From Luteibacter rhizovicinus (GTDB lineage Bacteria > Pseudomonadota > Gammaproteobacteria > Xanthomonadales > Rhodanobacteraceae), in NCBI RefSeq assembly GCF_004342265.1, contig NZ_SMCS01000002.1, positions 558,001 through 622,000 on the forward strand: a stretch of 64,000 nucleotides of DNA, given 5' to 3'. Each line of letters begins with the position of its first letter. Position 1 is the stretch's first letter. Below the pieces are notes generated by a model. That model was not told the DNA's origin, did not search any database, and saw nothing but the letters and a program-made list of their open reading frames with translations. Positions 16,313-25,712 of this stretch are shown here, one piece after another. A program made the translations under genes and the position numbers.

Positions 16313-17302
16313 ATGAAAATTCGATTCGCTTTCGCACTGCGCGCACTTGCCGTCGCACTGGCCATGGCCAGCGCGCCCGCCTTCGCCGCCGACACCGTAA
16401 AGATCGGCTTCGTCGTGAAGCAGCCCGAGGAACCCTGGTTCCAGGACGAATGGAAGTACGCCGAGCAGGCGGCGAAGGAAAAAGGCTTCACCCTCGTCAA
16501 GATCGGTGCGCCGAGCGGCGATCAGGTGCTGACCGCCATCGACAATCTCAAGGCGCAGCACGCGCAGGGCTTCATCATCTGCACGCCGGACGTGAAGCTC
16601 GGACCGTCGATCGTGGCCAAGTCGAAGATCAATAACCTGAAGCTGATGACCGTCGACGATCGTCTTGTCGACGGCTCGGGCAAGCCGATCGAAACCGTGC
16701 CGCACATGGGCATTTCGGCAAGCAAGATCGGCGAGCAGGTCGGCGAAGCTATCGCGGCGGAAATCAAGAAGCGCGGATGGAAGCCCGAGGACACCGGTGC
16801 GCTGCGTATCTCCTACGACCAGCTGCCGACCGCGCGCGACCGTACCGACGGCGCCATCGCCGCGCTGACCGCCGCGGGCTTCCCGAAGGCGAACATCGTC
16901 AACGCGCCGGAAGCGAAGACGGATACGGAAAACGCATTCAACGCCGCGAACATCGCCATCACGCAGCATCCGAACTTCAAGCACTGGATCGCGTTCGGAC
17001 TGAACGACGAGGCAGTGCTGGGTGCCGTACGCGCCGCCGAAGGTCGCGGCTTCCGCGCCGAGAACATGATCGGCGTCGGTATCGGCGGCAGCCGCTCCGC
17101 ACTGAACGAATTCGCCAAGGGACAGCCGACCGGCTTCTACGGCAGCGTGCTGATCAGCCCGAAGCGCCACGGCTATGAAACATCCATCAACATGTACGAC
17201 TGGATCGCCAGCAACAAGGCGCCGCCGATGCTGACGCTTACCACCGGCAAACTCGTCACGCGCGACAACGCAGCCGAAGTCCGCAAGGAAATGGGCCTCT
17301 GA
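16313..17302 (+). CDS. araF: periplasmic sugar-binding protein, AraF-type
   Basis: A 329-residue secreted binding protein. Of two adjacent ATGs (16310, 16313) the second is better spaced from GAGGGAG at 16301-16307. The signal peptide ends near [10 protein letters not shown]. The mature part is strikingly like E. coli Ara[21 protein letters not shown], the ICTPDVKLG segment, [12 protein letters not shown] and [10 protein letters not shown]. AraF binds L-arabinose and also D-galactose and D-fucose. Given dgoK and dgoA in the same operon, D-galactose is the likelier physiological ligand here; that is inference. Confidence 0.88.
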   Translation: MKIRFAFALRALAVALAMASAPAFAADTVKIGFVVKQPEEPWFQDEWKYAEQAAKEKGFTLVKIGAPSGDQVLTAIDNLKAQHAQGFIICTPDVKLGPSIVAKSKINNLKLMTVDDRLVDGSGKPIETVPHMGISASKIGEQVGEAIAAEIKKRGWKPEDTGALRISYDQLPTARDRTDGAIAALTAAGFPKANIVNAPEAKTDTENAFNAANIAITQHPNFKHWIAFGLNDEAVLGAVRAAEGRGFRAENMIGVGIGGSRSALNEFAKGQPTGFYGSVLISPKRHGYETSINMYDWIASNKAPPMLTLTTGKLVTRDNAAEVRKEMGL

Positions 17303-18834
17303 TGTCGTTTCTCGAGTTCCAGGGTATAGGCAAGGCATTTCCGGGCGTTCGCGCGCTGTCGGACGTGAGCTTCGGCGTGGACGCGGGTAGCGTCCACGGC
17401 CTGCTCGGCGAGAATGGCGCCGGCAAGTCGACCATGATGAAAATCCTGGGCGGCGAGTACGTGCCCAACGAAGGCCGGCTGGTGATCGACGGCCAGCCGC
17501 GTGCGTTCCGTTCCGCCGCCGATGCGATCGAAGCCGGCGTCGCGATCATTCATCAGGAACTGCAGTACGTTCCCGAACTTTCGGTGATGGAAAACCTCCT
17601 GCTCGGCCGCTTGCCCACCCGCCTGGGTCTGGTCGACCGCCGCCGTGCCCTGGACTGGACGCGCCAGCGCCTGAACGCGCTGGGCGTCGACCTCGATCCC
17701 CGCGCGAAGCTCAAGCAGCTTTCCATCGGCCAGCGTCAGATGGTCGAAATCTGCAAAGCCGTGCTGCGCGATGCGAAGATCCTCGCGCTGGATGAGCCGA
17801 CCAGCTCGCTGTCGCATCGCGAAACCGACGTGCTGTTCCGCCTCGTCCGCGACTTGAAGGCACAGGGCAAGGCGATGATCTATATCTCGCATCGTCTGGA
17901 CGAAATCTTCGAGCTTTGCGATGCGGCGACGATTTTCCGCGACGGTCGCAAGGTCGCCGATTTCCCGACTCTCGAAGGCATCACACGCGATACCCTCGTC
18001 CAACGCATGGTCGGTCGCGAAATCTCGGATATCTTCGGCTACCGTCCCCGCGTACAGGGCGACGTTCGCCTTGCCGTGCGCGACGTGACCGGACATGCGG
18101 TCGCCGAGCCCATCGGCTTCGATGTCCGCGCGGGTGAAATCGTCGGCTTCTTCGGTCTTGTCGGCGCGGGTCGCAGCGAGACCATGCGCCTGATCTACGG
18201 TGCCGACAGCAGAAGCGGCGGCACGGTGGCCATCGATGGCAAAACGCTACGTAGCTCGGATATCCGTTCCGCGATTCGTGGCGGCCTGATGTACTGCCCC
18301 GAAGATCGCAAGGAAGACGGCATCATCGGCGTGCGCTCCGTCGCGGAGAACATCAATATCAGCGCGCGTCGCAATCATCTGCGCGCCGGCATGTTCGTCA
18401 ACGAAACCAACGAAGCGCGCACGGCCGACATCTTCATCGAGCGTCTGCGCATCCGTACGCCGAATCGTCGCCAGGAAATCCGCCTCTTGTCCGGCGGTAA
18501 CCAGCAGAAAGCCGTGCTCTCGCGCTGGCTTGCGGAGAAAGATCTCCGGGTGCTGATTATCGACGAACCCACGCGCGGCATCGATGTCGGCGCGAAGAAC
18601 GAAATCTACAACGTGCTTTACGAACTGGCCGAACGCGGTGTCGCGATCGTGATGGTGTCGAGCGAACTGCCTGAAGTACTCGGCGTGTCCGACCGCGTCA
18701 TCGTCATGTGTGGTGGCCGGATCACCGGCGAGTTCACCCGTGAGCAAGCCAGTGAAGAAGCCGTGCTGGCCAGGGCGTTGCCCGAAGGCGCGGCGCGCGC
18801 GGATGCGAATACCACGAGGACTGTTTCACCATGA
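17302..18834 (+). CDS. araG: sugar ABC transporter ATPase, AraG-type
   Basis: A 510-residue double-cassette ATPase for sugar import, cytoplasmic, energising the permease that follows. The first cassette has Walker [10 protein letters not shown], signature [11 protein letters not shown] and Walker [12 protein letters not shown]. The second has the degenerate Walker A LVGAGRSE usual for this subfamily, [11 protein letters not shown] and [24 protein letters not shown] is the sugar-subfamily signature. It starts at ATG 17302, overlapping the binding-protein stop as TGATG, and overlaps the permease by four bases. Confidence 0.93.
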   Translation: MSFLEFQGIGKAFPGVRALSDVSFGVDAGSVHGLLGENGAGKSTMMKILGGEYVPNEGRLVIDGQPRAFRSAADAIEAGVAIIHQELQYVPELSVMENLLLGRLPTRLGLVDRRRALDWTRQRLNALGVDLDPRAKLKQLSIGQRQMVEICKAVLRDAKILALDEPTSSLSHRETDVLFRLVRDLKAQGKAMIYISHRLDEIFELCDAATIFRDGRKVADFPTLEGITRDTLVQRMVGREISDIFGYRPRVQGDVRLAVRDVTGHAVAEPIGFDVRAGEIVGFFGLVGAGRSETMRLIYGADSRSGGTVAIDGKTLRSSDIRSAIRGGLMYCPEDRKEDGIIGVRSVAENINISARRNHLRAGMFVNETNEARTADIFIERLRIRTPNRRQEIRLLSGGNQQKAVLSRWLAEKDLRVLIIDEPTRGIDVGAKNEIYNVLYELAERGVAIVMVSSELPEVLGVSDRVIVMCGGRITGEFTREQASEEAVLARALPEGAARADANTTRTVSP

Positions 18835-19835
18835 CCGACAGCAAGACCGCCCCGGCACTCGACCTGGCGCCCGGCAGCAGCAATACCGAACGTCGCGCCG
18901 CATTCTGGCGGTTCGTCGACGACTACAGCCTCATCCTTATCTTCATCGCACTGTTCGCGGTGCTGAGCTGCACCGTCGAATATTTCTTCTCGTGGGATAA
19001 CGTCGTCGGTCTGGCGCTATCCGTGTCGCAGATCGGCATGGTCGCGTGCACGATGATGTTCTGCCTCGCGTCGCGCGACTTCGATCTTTCGGTCGGCTCC
19101 ACCGTCGCCTTCGCCGGCGTGTTGTGCGCGATTGTGTCCAATGCCACCGGAAGCGTCACGCTCGGCATCGCGGCCGCGCTGATGGCGGGTGCGGCGATCG
19201 GTTTCGTCAACGGCGCTGTCATCGCCAAGCTGAAGATCAACGCGCTAATCACGACGCTGGCGACGATGGAAATCGTACGCGGGCTGGCCTTCATCTCGTC
19301 GCAGGGTCAGGCCGTCGGCGTCGCCAACGAAGCCTTTTTCAGCATCGGCAGCTCCATCCTGTTCGGCTTGCCGGCGCCGGTATGGGTCACCCTCGCCTGC
19401 TTCGTGCTGTTCGGGGTACTCCTCAACAAGACGATCTACGGACGGAACACGCTCGCCATCGGCGGCAATCCGGACGCGGCGCGGCTGGCCGGCGTCTCCG
19501 TCGACCGCACGCGCATCCTGATCTTCCTGGTGCAGGGTGCCGTGGCGGCACTCGCCGGCATCATCCTCGCCTCGCGTATGACCAGCGGCCAGCCGAACGC
19601 GGGCGAAGGCTTCGAACTGAACGTCATTTCAGCATGCGTGCTGGGTGGCGTATCCCTGATGGGCGGCCGGGCAAGCATCAGCGGCGTGCTCGTCGGCGTT
19701 CTCATCATGGGCACCGTACAAAACGCCATGAGCCTGATGAACATCGATGCGTTCTATCAGTACCTCGTGCGCGGCACGATCCTGCTGATCGCCGTGCTGG
19801 TCGATCAGCTGAAGAATCGCCGGCAGTCCCGCTGA
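18831..19835 (+). CDS. araH: sugar ABC transporter permease, AraH-type
   Basis: A 334-residue inner-membrane permease with 8-10 hydrophobic helices. Family features are [41 protein letters not shown] and [20 protein letters not shown], followed by the EAA-like loop and the last helices ending [11 protein letters not shown]. The start is ATG 18831 in ATGA overlap with the ATPase gene, and its stop overlaps the lactonase start as TGATG. Translational coupling makes this one transport unit. Confidence 0.92.
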   Translation: MTDSKTAPALDLAPGSSNTERRAAFWRFVDDYSLILIFIALFAVLSCTVEYFFSWDNVVGLALSVSQIGMVACTMMFCLASRDFDLSVGSTVAFAGVLCAIVSNATGSVTLGIAAALMAGAAIGFVNGAVIAKLKINALITTLATMEIVRGLAFISSQGQAVGVANEAFFSIGSSILFGLPAPVWVTLACFVLFGVLLNKTIYGRNTLAIGGNPDAARLAGVSVDRTRILIFLVQGAVAALAGIILASRMTSGQPNAGEGFELNVISACVLGGVSLMGGRASISGVLVGVLIMGTVQNAMSLMNIDAFYQYLVRGTILLIAVLVDQLKNRRQSR

Positions 19836-20749
19836 TGGCAGCGAACGATACCTTCCAGCCCCTGGGGGCGACCCGTCACGCACTGGCCGAAGGCGTGCTG
19901 TGGGACGATCTTTCCGGCGTGATCCGCTGGACCGATATCCATGCGTCGCGCCTGTGGGAATACGATCCCGCCACCGGCAAGAGCCGGGACTGGATTCTTC
20001 CCGCGCGTCTGGCGTGCTTTGCCCTGACGCATAAGCCCGGCGTGCTGCTCCTGGCGCTCGAGCACCAGCTTGTGCGCTTCGATACACACGACGGCTCGAT
20101 CGTGACGCTTGACGACATCGAACCCGAAATCGCCAGCACGCGCGCCAACGACGGTCGCTGTGACCGCGCGGGCAACCTCGTGTTCGGCACGCTGAACGAA
20201 GGCGGCAGCGAGAAGATCGCGTCGTTCTATCGTTATGGCGCCGACGGTCGCCTGAGTCGCCTCGCCCTGCCCAAGGCAGCGATCACGAACAGCATCTGTT
20301 TCAGTCCGGATGGCGAAACGATGTACTTCACCGACTCGCCCAGCCTGCGCATCATGGCCTGCGACTACGACGCCGCGACCGGCGAAGTCGACCGCATTCG
20401 CGGCTTCGCCGAACTGGACCCCGCACTCGGCGGTGAGCCGGATGGCTCGACGATCGATGCCGATGGCTTCCTGTGGAATGCGCAATGGGGCGCCTCGCGC
20501 GTCGTACGTTACGCACCGGATGGCCGCATCGACGCCATCGTCCACCTGCCTGCCCGCCAGCCGAGTTGCGTCGCCTTCGTGGGCCATGAACTCGACCAAC
20601 TGGCAATCACGTCGGCGCGCCAGGGATTGAACGACGACGACATCGAACGGCAGCCATTGCATGGCGCCGTCTTCCTCGGCAAAGCGCCGAAAGGACGCGG
20701 CCTGCGCGAAAGCCGTTATGGACACGCCCCCCAAGGAATACACGCATGA
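19835..20749 (+). CDS. SMP-30/gluconolactonase family sugar lactonase
   Basis: A 304-residue six-bladed beta-propeller lactonase that hydrolyses a sugar 1,4- or 1,5-lactone to the acid. Metal ligands are placed as in the family: Glu in ALAEGVLWDD, Asn in TRANDGRCDRAG and Asp in PDGSTIDADGFLW. LRIMACDYDAATGEV and VVRYAPDGRIDAIVHLP are further blade motifs. In this operon the natural substrate would be galactonolactone made by the next gene's dehydrogenase; L-arabinolactone is an alternative given the AraFGH transporter. It is coupled to its neighbours by 1-base and 4-base overlaps. Confidence 0.88.
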   Translation: MAANDTFQPLGATRHALAEGVLWDDLSGVIRWTDIHASRLWEYDPATGKSRDWILPARLACFALTHKPGVLLLALEHQLVRFDTHDGSIVTLDDIEPEIASTRANDGRCDRAGNLVFGTLNEGGSEKIASFYRYGADGRLSRLALPKAAITNSICFSPDGETMYFTDSPSLRIMACDYDAATGEVDRIRGFAELDPALGGEPDGSTIDADGFLWNAQWGASRVVRYAPDGRIDAIVHLPARQPSCVAFVGHELDQLAITSARQGLNDDDIERQPLHGAVFLGKAPKGRGLRESRYGHAPQGIHA

Positions 20750-21558
20750 CCGCGGCAACCACGCGCTCCGACCCGCGCACGACACCCCTGCCCCGTCTGG
20801 CTGGCAAGATCGCCATCGTCACCGGAGCTGCCCAGGGCATCGGTGCAGCCACCGCGCGCCTGTTCGCGGCACACGGTGCGAAAGTCGTCGTCAACGTGCT
20901 GGAAGAAAACGCGGCGGCGCATGAAACCCTCGCCGCGATCGGTGTGGACGATGCCATGCTGTTTCAGGCGGACGTCACTGATCCCACTGCCATCGCCCGC
21001 ATGGTGGAAGCCACCGTGCAACGCTTCGGACCGCCCGACGTCCTTATCAACAACGCCGGCATCAACGTCTTCAACGATCCGCTGAAGTTGAGCGACGACG
21101 AGTGGGCACGCTGCTTCGAAGTCGATCTCAAAGGCGCGTGGAACTGCAGCAAGGCCGTGCTTCCGCACATGCTCGCCGGGAAAGCCGGCAGTATCGTCAA
21201 CATCGCCTCCGTGCACGGGCACAAGATCATTCCGAACTGCTTCCCCTATCCGGTAGCCAAGCACGGACTGATCGGCCTGACACGCGCACTGGGCATACAG
21301 TACGCCGCGCAAGGCGTGCGCGTGAATTCCATCTCCCCGGGTCTCATCCTTACCGCCATCGCCGAAGCCGGCTTCGCCTCCGCGCCGGATCCGGCGGCGG
21401 AGCGTCAGCGTCAGGCCGATATCCTGCCGACGAAGCGCATCGGCGAACCCGACGAAGTGGCCTATACCGCGCTCTTCCTCGCCAGCGACGAAGCACGTTT
21501 CATCAACGCCGCCGATATCCTCATCGACGGCGGCCGCTCCCAGCTGTACCACGAGTGA
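20746..21558 (+). CDS. SDR sugar dehydrogenase (probable galactose 1-dehydrogenase)
   Basis: A 270-residue NAD(P)-dependent short-chain dehydrogenase. The cofactor motif is VTGAAQGIG, then NNAGIN, the catalytic Ser in NIASVHGH, and YPVAK with Tyr and Lys. The C-terminus is typical: RVNSISPGLILT and DILIDGGRSQLYHE. Specificity is not readable from motifs. Its place between the lactonase and dgoA suggests that it oxidises D-galactose to the lactone (inference from the De Ley-Doudoroff pathway); L-arabinose or D-fucose dehydrogenase are alternatives. It starts in ATGA overlap with the lactonase gene. Confidence 0.82.
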   Translation: MTAATTRSDPRTTPLPRLAGKIAIVTGAAQGIGAATARLFAAHGAKVVVNVLEENAAAHETLAAIGVDDAMLFQADVTDPTAIARMVEATVQRFGPPDVLINNAGINVFNDPLKLSDDEWARCFEVDLKGAWNCSKAVLPHMLAGKAGSIVNIASVHGHKIIPNCFPYPVAKHGLIGLTRALGIQYAAQGVRVNSISPGLILTAIAEAGFASAPDPAAERQRQADILPTKRIGEPDEVAYTALFLASDEARFINAADILIDGGRSQLYHE

Positions 21559-21563
21559 TTCCG

Positions 21564-22181
21564 ATGACCTGGCCGACTGCCCTTCCCCTGATCGCCATCC
21601 TTCGCGGCATTACTCCCGACGAAACGCTCGCCCATGTCGGCGCACTGGTCGACGCGGGATTCGACGCTATCGAAATCCCGCTCAATTCGCCCGACTGGAT
21701 GCTGAGCATCCCCGCTGCCGTTTCGCGATACGGTGCACGCGCGCTGATCGGTGCGGGCACGGTCCTGACGCCAGAAGACGCCGTGGAGGTCGCGCGACTC
21801 GGCGGCAAGCTGATGGTGACGCCGAACACCGATCCGGCAGTGATAAGACAGGCTCGCGAGAGCGAGTTGTACACGGCCATCGGCTTTTCCACGCCAAGCG
21901 AAGCGTTCGCCGCACTCAAGGCTGGCGCTCACTCCCTGAAACTCTTTCCCGCGACGACATTCGGTCCGGCGTATATCAGGGCAATCCGCGCGGTGTTGCC
22001 GAAGAACGTTCCCCTGTTGGCGGTCGGCGGCGTGACGCCGGAGAATCTGCACGAATTTCTCGACGCTGGCTGTATCGGCGCGGGTCTTGGAAGCGATCTG
22101 TACAAGCCGGGCCAGTCGCCCGCACGCACGAGCGAACGCGCCAAGGCATTCATCGACGCTTACCGCAGCTATCGCGTTTGA
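21564..22181 (+). CDS. dgoA: 2-dehydro-3-deoxy-6-phosphogalactonate aldolase
   Basis: A 205-residue class I aldolase splitting KDPGal to pyruvate and glyceraldehyde 3-phosphate. It is very close to E. coli DgoA: LPLIAILRGITPDETLAHVG, GFDAIEIPLNSPDW, ALIGAGTVLTPEDA, the Schiff-base Lys in HSLKLFPATTFGPAYI, and AVGGVTPENLHEFLDAGC, ending GLGSDLYKPGQS. The start ATG 21564 follows the SDR stop by five bases. It is the last gene of the operon. The galactonate dehydratase needed upstream of DgoK is not in the window. Confidence 0.94.
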   Translation: MTWPTALPLIAILRGITPDETLAHVGALVDAGFDAIEIPLNSPDWMLSIPAAVSRYGARALIGAGTVLTPEDAVEVARLGGKLMVTPNTDPAVIRQARESELYTAIGFSTPSEAFAALKAGAHSLKLFPATTFGPAYIRAIRAVLPKNVPLLAVGGVTPENLHEFLDAGCIGAGLGSDLYKPGQSPARTSERAKAFIDAYRSYRV

Positions 22182-22296
22182 ATTCGCCGTTCACGACGAT
22201 TCGTGCAGGGTGTCTCTGACGGAATAACGGCAGTAAAGCAACGCCCGCGCACATGCGTGGGCCTTCGCTGCAGCGGGTATATGCGAATTCACAATG

Positions 22297-22323
22297 GGCA
22301 TGCGACGACCTTAGAGTCGACCG
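22297..22323 (+). repeat. 27-base direct repeat, left copy
   Basis: GGCATGCGACGACCTTA followed by GAGTCGACCG. A copy with 25 of 27 identical bases lies at 23647-23673 in the same orientation; the two bracket the metalloprotease gene. This copy is 41 bases before the protease start, so it may be part of a promoter or leader. Confidence 0.6.
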
Positions 22324-22364
22324 GTCGCGGAATCGACCGCGATAAACCCTGTGAAGGACCACTT

Positions 22365-23561
22365 ATGCCATCGTTACCCTTACGCAACCGCTTACGACGA
22401 CTTCTACCCGTCATGGTATTCCTACCCGCGCTCGCGGTAGCGGGAAATCCATCCGCGCCGTCCTCCCACGCCATCGCCATGTTCGACGAAACAGTAGCGG
22501 CGGGCCTGCCTCGCGCAGTCGCGCTGCCGACGTCGGCGAAACAAGCACGCGGGTCCGCCAGCGAGAGCGAACTCCTCATCGAATCGCCACTGGATATCGA
22601 ATTGCATTTTCCCGGCGACGTGCCGGCCACCATGTACACCGCAACCTGGCAGGGCGAGCCCGCGGTCGTAACCCGATCGGACGGACACCTGGACATCACC
22701 GTACTCACCCCGGACGGCGTCGCCATTACGGGCTACAGCGACGACGCCGAAGAGCCGCATCACGCCTCTCCGGACACCATGTCCCGGGAAACCGACCCAC
22801 CGGCATCGCATGACGTCGCGACGACGTCCCGGGGTACGCGCGCCTCCCGCCCGGTCGACCGCATGACTTTCGACGCTAACGCGTACTCCTGGACACGACC
22901 GAAGATCGTTTTCTGGATGTTCCAGCACGACGACACGCTCGATATCAGGCTACCCCACATTCACGCGGGCTACGTGGCCTGGTGGCTCGCCGACATGATG
23001 AAGATCGTGCCCACACGCCAACTGGCCGTGATCTACAGCGAGAATGTCGAGGGCGTGACGGATATGGCTTACGGTCACCCGTCCTCTCTTGAGGACTGGT
23101 CGAGGGCGATAAAGTCCTATGCGCTGCAAGAAAATCTGCCCTGGCTTCCCGGAAAAATGGACTTCAAGTTCATGCTCCTCACGAAGAACCTGCCTGTGCC
23201 CAATGCTACCGGTGTGGCGTGGCACGGCGGCGATCAGGCCATGGGGTCGCTCAATGGCCGCTATACCATCGTCGCCCACGAGTACGGCCACAGTCTTGGC
23301 ACGATGCACGACGATGCCGAAATATTCTGGAACAGAGGCTGGCCGTGCGAATCGAACATGATCGCGGTCACCACACCGCTAAGAGCAAACTGCTACCGCT
23401 ACACGGCGAAGAACGAACGAAATATACGAGTCTTCCTGGCCCGTGAATGGAGCTCGACCCTCAGCCCAAACATTCCGGACATTCCGAAAAACATCGCTGA
23501 CGAACCTTCGATCTGGCCACCCGGGGTAATTCGCGATATCCCGTCCATCGTCATCGATTGA
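22365..23561 (+). CDS. secreted metzincin-like zinc metalloprotease
   Basis: A 398-residue protein from ATG 22365, with AAGGA (22354-22358) six bases upstream. The N-terminus is a signal peptide (RRLLPVMVFLPALAVAG). A pro-region-like segment of about 150 residues follows. The catalytic core has HEYGHSLGTMHDD at residues 305-317, the HExxHxxGxxHD zinc site of metzincins, and NMIAV near 331 could be the Met-turn. Cys328 and Cys343 may form a disulfide. The family is not one I can name; substrates are probably extracellular proteins or peptides. It stands alone, with direct repeats on both sides and a strong hairpin downstream, which suggests acquisition as a unit. Confidence 0.78.
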   Translation: MPSLPLRNRLRRLLPVMVFLPALAVAGNPSAPSSHAIAMFDETVAAGLPRAVALPTSAKQARGSASESELLIESPLDIELHFPGDVPATMYTATWQGEPAVVTRSDGHLDITVLTPDGVAITGYSDDAEEPHHASPDTMSRETDPPASHDVATTSRGTRASRPVDRMTFDANAYSWTRPKIVFWMFQHDDTLDIRLPHIHAGYVAWWLADMMKIVPTRQLAVIYSENVEGVTDMAYGHPSSLEDWSRAIKSYALQENLPWLPGKMDFKFMLLTKNLPVPNATGVAWHGGDQAMGSLNGRYTIVAHEYGHSLGTMHDDAEIFWNRGWPCESNMIAVTTPLRANCYRYTAKNERNIRVFLAREWSSTLSPNIPDIPKNIADEPSIWPPGVIRDIPSIVID

Positions 23562-23574
23562 CTGCCGTGAACAG

Positions 23575-23621
23575 GCGGGGACGAGGGATCGATTCGCTCA
23601 TTACCGATCCCTCGTCCCCGC
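23575..23621 (+). terminator. 17-bp stem downstream of the metalloprotease
   Basis: GCGGGGACGAGGGATCG (23575-23591) pairs perfectly with CGATCCCTCGTCCCCGC (23605-23621) around a 13-base loop, 13 bases past the stop. There is no T run, so it may stabilise the 3' end rather than terminate, or be a repeat remnant. Confidence 0.6.
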
Positions 23622-23646
23622 GGTCGACTTATCGGACCCCACAACA

Positions 23647-23673
23647 GGCATGCGACGACCTTACAGTCGGCCG
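23647..23673 (+). repeat. 27-base direct repeat, right copy
   Basis: GGCATGCGACGACCTTA followed by CAGTCGGCCG, 25/27 identical to 22297-22323. It lies between the metalloprotease hairpin and the convergent AMP nucleosidase gene, where no plus-strand gene needs a promoter, so it looks like a duplicated boundary rather than a working leader. Confidence 0.6.
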
Positions 23674-23759
23674 CGATGAACGACGATACCGCCTGCCCGG
23701 GCAGCCCCGATATACCGCTTAACAAACTCGACGCACACCCCACACCATCGAATGATGGT

Positions 23760-24551
23760 TTATTCAGTGTCGCCGTCGTCTTCAAAGCGAAGATGCTTCA
23801 CGCTACGGCCATGACGACGCACCAGCTTCAGCGCTTCGACACCGACCTTGATGTGCCGCTCGACGAAGTTGGCGGTGACGTTCTTGTCGCTGAGTTCCGT
23901 CTTCACGCCTTCGGGAATCATCGGCTGATCGGAAACGAGCAGCAATGCACCGCAGGGAATGTGGTTGGCGAAACCGGCGGCGAAGATCGTCGCGGTTTCC
24001 ATGTCGACTGCCATGCAACGCGTACGGCGCAGGTAGTCCTTGAATACCTCGTCGTGTTCCCAGACGCGGCGGTTGGTCGTGTAGACCGTGCCAGTCCAGT
24101 AGTCGTGCCCGAGGTCGCGGATCATGGTGGACACCGCGCGCTGGAGCTGGAAGGCCGGTAGCGCGGGAACTTCGGGCGGCAGGTAATCGTTCGAGGTGCC
24201 CTCGCCACGGATCGCCGCAATCGGCAGCACCAGGTCGCCGATGGCATTTTTCTTCTTCACGCCACCGCACTTGCCCAGGAACAGCACGGCCTTGGGAGAG
24301 ATGGCACCCAGCAGGTCCATGACCGTGGCGGCGTTGGGGCTGCCCATACCGAAGTTGATAAGGGTGATGCCATCCGCCGTGGCATTGGGCATGGGCCGGT
24401 CGCGACCGTTGACCGGCACACCATGTTCTTCGGCGAAACGTTCGACGTAATGGCCGAAATTGGTCAGCAGGATGTGCTCGCCGAACTCCTCGACCGGCGT
24501 ACCCGTGTAACGCGGGAGCCAGTTGGAGACGATTTCGTTCTTGGTTTTCAT
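23760..24551 (-). CDS. amn: AMP nucleosidase, short form
   Basis: A 263-residue member of the PNP/UDP phosphorylase superfamily, equivalent to the C-terminal catalytic half of the 484-residue E. coli Amn and lacking its N-terminal regulatory domain. It hydrolyses AMP to adenine and ribose 5-phosphate. Motifs: GEHILLTNFGHYVERFAEEH, INFGMGSPNAATVMDLL, VLFLGKCGGVKKKNAIGDLV, and MAVDMETATIFAAGFANHIP with the ribose-binding Met-Glu. The short form is usual in Xanthomonadales and Bacteroidetes. The start is ATG 24551, divergent from degV with 214 bases between, in which nothing else was recognised. Confidence 0.86.
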   Translation of the reverse strand: MKTKNEIVSNWLPRYTGTPVEEFGEHILLTNFGHYVERFAEEHGVPVNGRDRPMPNATADGITLINFGMGSPNAATVMDLLGAISPKAVLFLGKCGGVKKKNAIGDLVLPIAAIRGEGTSNDYLPPEVPALPAFQLQRAVSTMIRDLGHDYWTGTVYTTNRRVWEHDEVFKDYLRRTRCMAVDMETATIFAAGFANHIPCGALLLVSDQPMIPEGVKTELSDKNVTANFVERHIKVGVEALKLVRRHGRSVKHLRFEDDGDTE

Positions 24552-24765
24552 TGCGGATCACGCCAGGCGGGGCCGACACGGCATCCGTTGGACCCTGAGG
24601 TCCGGGACGGGTTTGTGCGGCGCGGTTACCGGCGACGCCACGCCGGCGAGCTGCCAAAGTTTGTGACGCACAGTGTAGCATCCGCCTTAACGAAGGTAGG
24701 CGAAGCGGAAGGGTGCTTCTCAACTACCGACCACCCGCAAGGGGACAGGAAGGGGGGAGCTCCAG

Positions 24766-25710
24766 ATGCGAATCGGCGTAGCTATCGACGCGGCCTGCGA
24801 TGTGCCGCAATCCTTCATCGAGCAGAACGGCATCGCCGTGATGCCGATCACCGTCCGGGTGGACGGTCACGTGTTCAAGGACGACCGCGATCCCGTGGAA
24901 ATCCAGCGGTTCCTGGACCAGAAGCTCGGCAGCCGGGGCCATTCGGCGGAAACCGAGCCCAGTACCGTCGAGGACGTCCAGCACCTGTTCCTGGATCGCA
25001 TGGTCAAGGAGTACGACTGCGTCATCTGCCTGACGATCATGGCGACGCGCAGCCCGATCCACGACAACGTCATCAAGGCCAGTTTCGCGATCCTGAAGCA
25101 CTATCGCCCCGTTCGCGAAGCGGCCGGCATAACCGGCCCCTTCCTGATGCGCGTGGTGGACACCCGCAGTATCTTCGCCGGCTCCGGGCCGTCGGTGGCC
25201 GAAGCCATACGAATGATCCAGACCGGGCAGCCCCCGCAGCAGTTGCGCGAACGGGTGGCGCATATCGCCAACAACTCCTACGGCTACATGATGCCCCGCG
25301 ACCTGCACTACCTTCGGGCACGGGCGAAGAAGAAGGGCGATCGCAGCGTCAGCGCCCTGAGCGCGATGCTGGGCTCGGCGCTGGATATCAAACCCTTGCT
25401 GCGCGCGTATCGCGGCGAGACTGCGCCGGTCGGGAAAGTACGCGGGTTCGAGCACGGTGCGCAGACCCTCTTCGACTACGCCGCGAAGCGTGTGCAGGCG
25501 GGCCTGCTGGTGCCGGCACTTTCGCTGAGCTACGGCGGCGACCTCGACGACATGCGCAATCTCGTCGGCTATCACGCGCTCACCCGCGCCTGCGGCGACG
25601 CCGGTGTTGAGTTAATGGAAAGTCCGATGAGCATTACCGGCATGGTGAATGTCGGGGAGGGCGCGCTGACAATCGGCTTCGCCTCCGAAGAACACGTCGC
25701 CGAGTTCTGA
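24766..25710 (+). CDS. DegV family fatty-acid-binding protein
   Basis: A 314-residue DegV-family protein, which binds a fatty acid between two alpha/beta domains; in Firmicutes FakB homologues present it to the FakA kinase. Family features: IGVAIDAACDVPQSFIEQNG, ICLTIMATRSPIHDN, VDTRSIFAGSG and SALDIKPLL, the last matching the 'LxIKPil' of DegV. GGGGGGAG (24752-24759) sits six bases before the ATG. No FakA-like kinase lies nearby, so its partner and role are unknown. Confidence 0.85.
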   Translation: MRIGVAIDAACDVPQSFIEQNGIAVMPITVRVDGHVFKDDRDPVEIQRFLDQKLGSRGHSAETEPSTVEDVQHLFLDRMVKEYDCVICLTIMATRSPIHDNVIKASFAILKHYRPVREAAGITGPFLMRVVDTRSIFAGSGPSVAEAIRMIQTGQPPQQLRERVAHIANNSYGYMMPRDLHYLRARAKKKGDRSVSALSAMLGSALDIKPLLRAYRGETAPVGKVRGFEHGAQTLFDYAAKRVQAGLLVPALSLSYGGDLDDMRNLVGYHALTRACGDAGVELMESPMSITGMVNVGEGALTIGFASEEHVAEF

Positions 25711-25712
25711 CG

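Noticed and set aside
15256-22181. Reading the operon as L-arabinose catabolism because of AraFGH
   Set aside because: DgoK and DgoA are specific to the galactonate branch and no arabonate dehydratase or ketoglutarate-semialdehyde dehydrogenase is present.
23676-24161. 161-codon plus-strand frame starting just after the right direct repeat
   Set aside because: Nearly all of it is antisense to amn; the beginning was considered as a decayed protease paralogue, but no similarity to the protease was seen.
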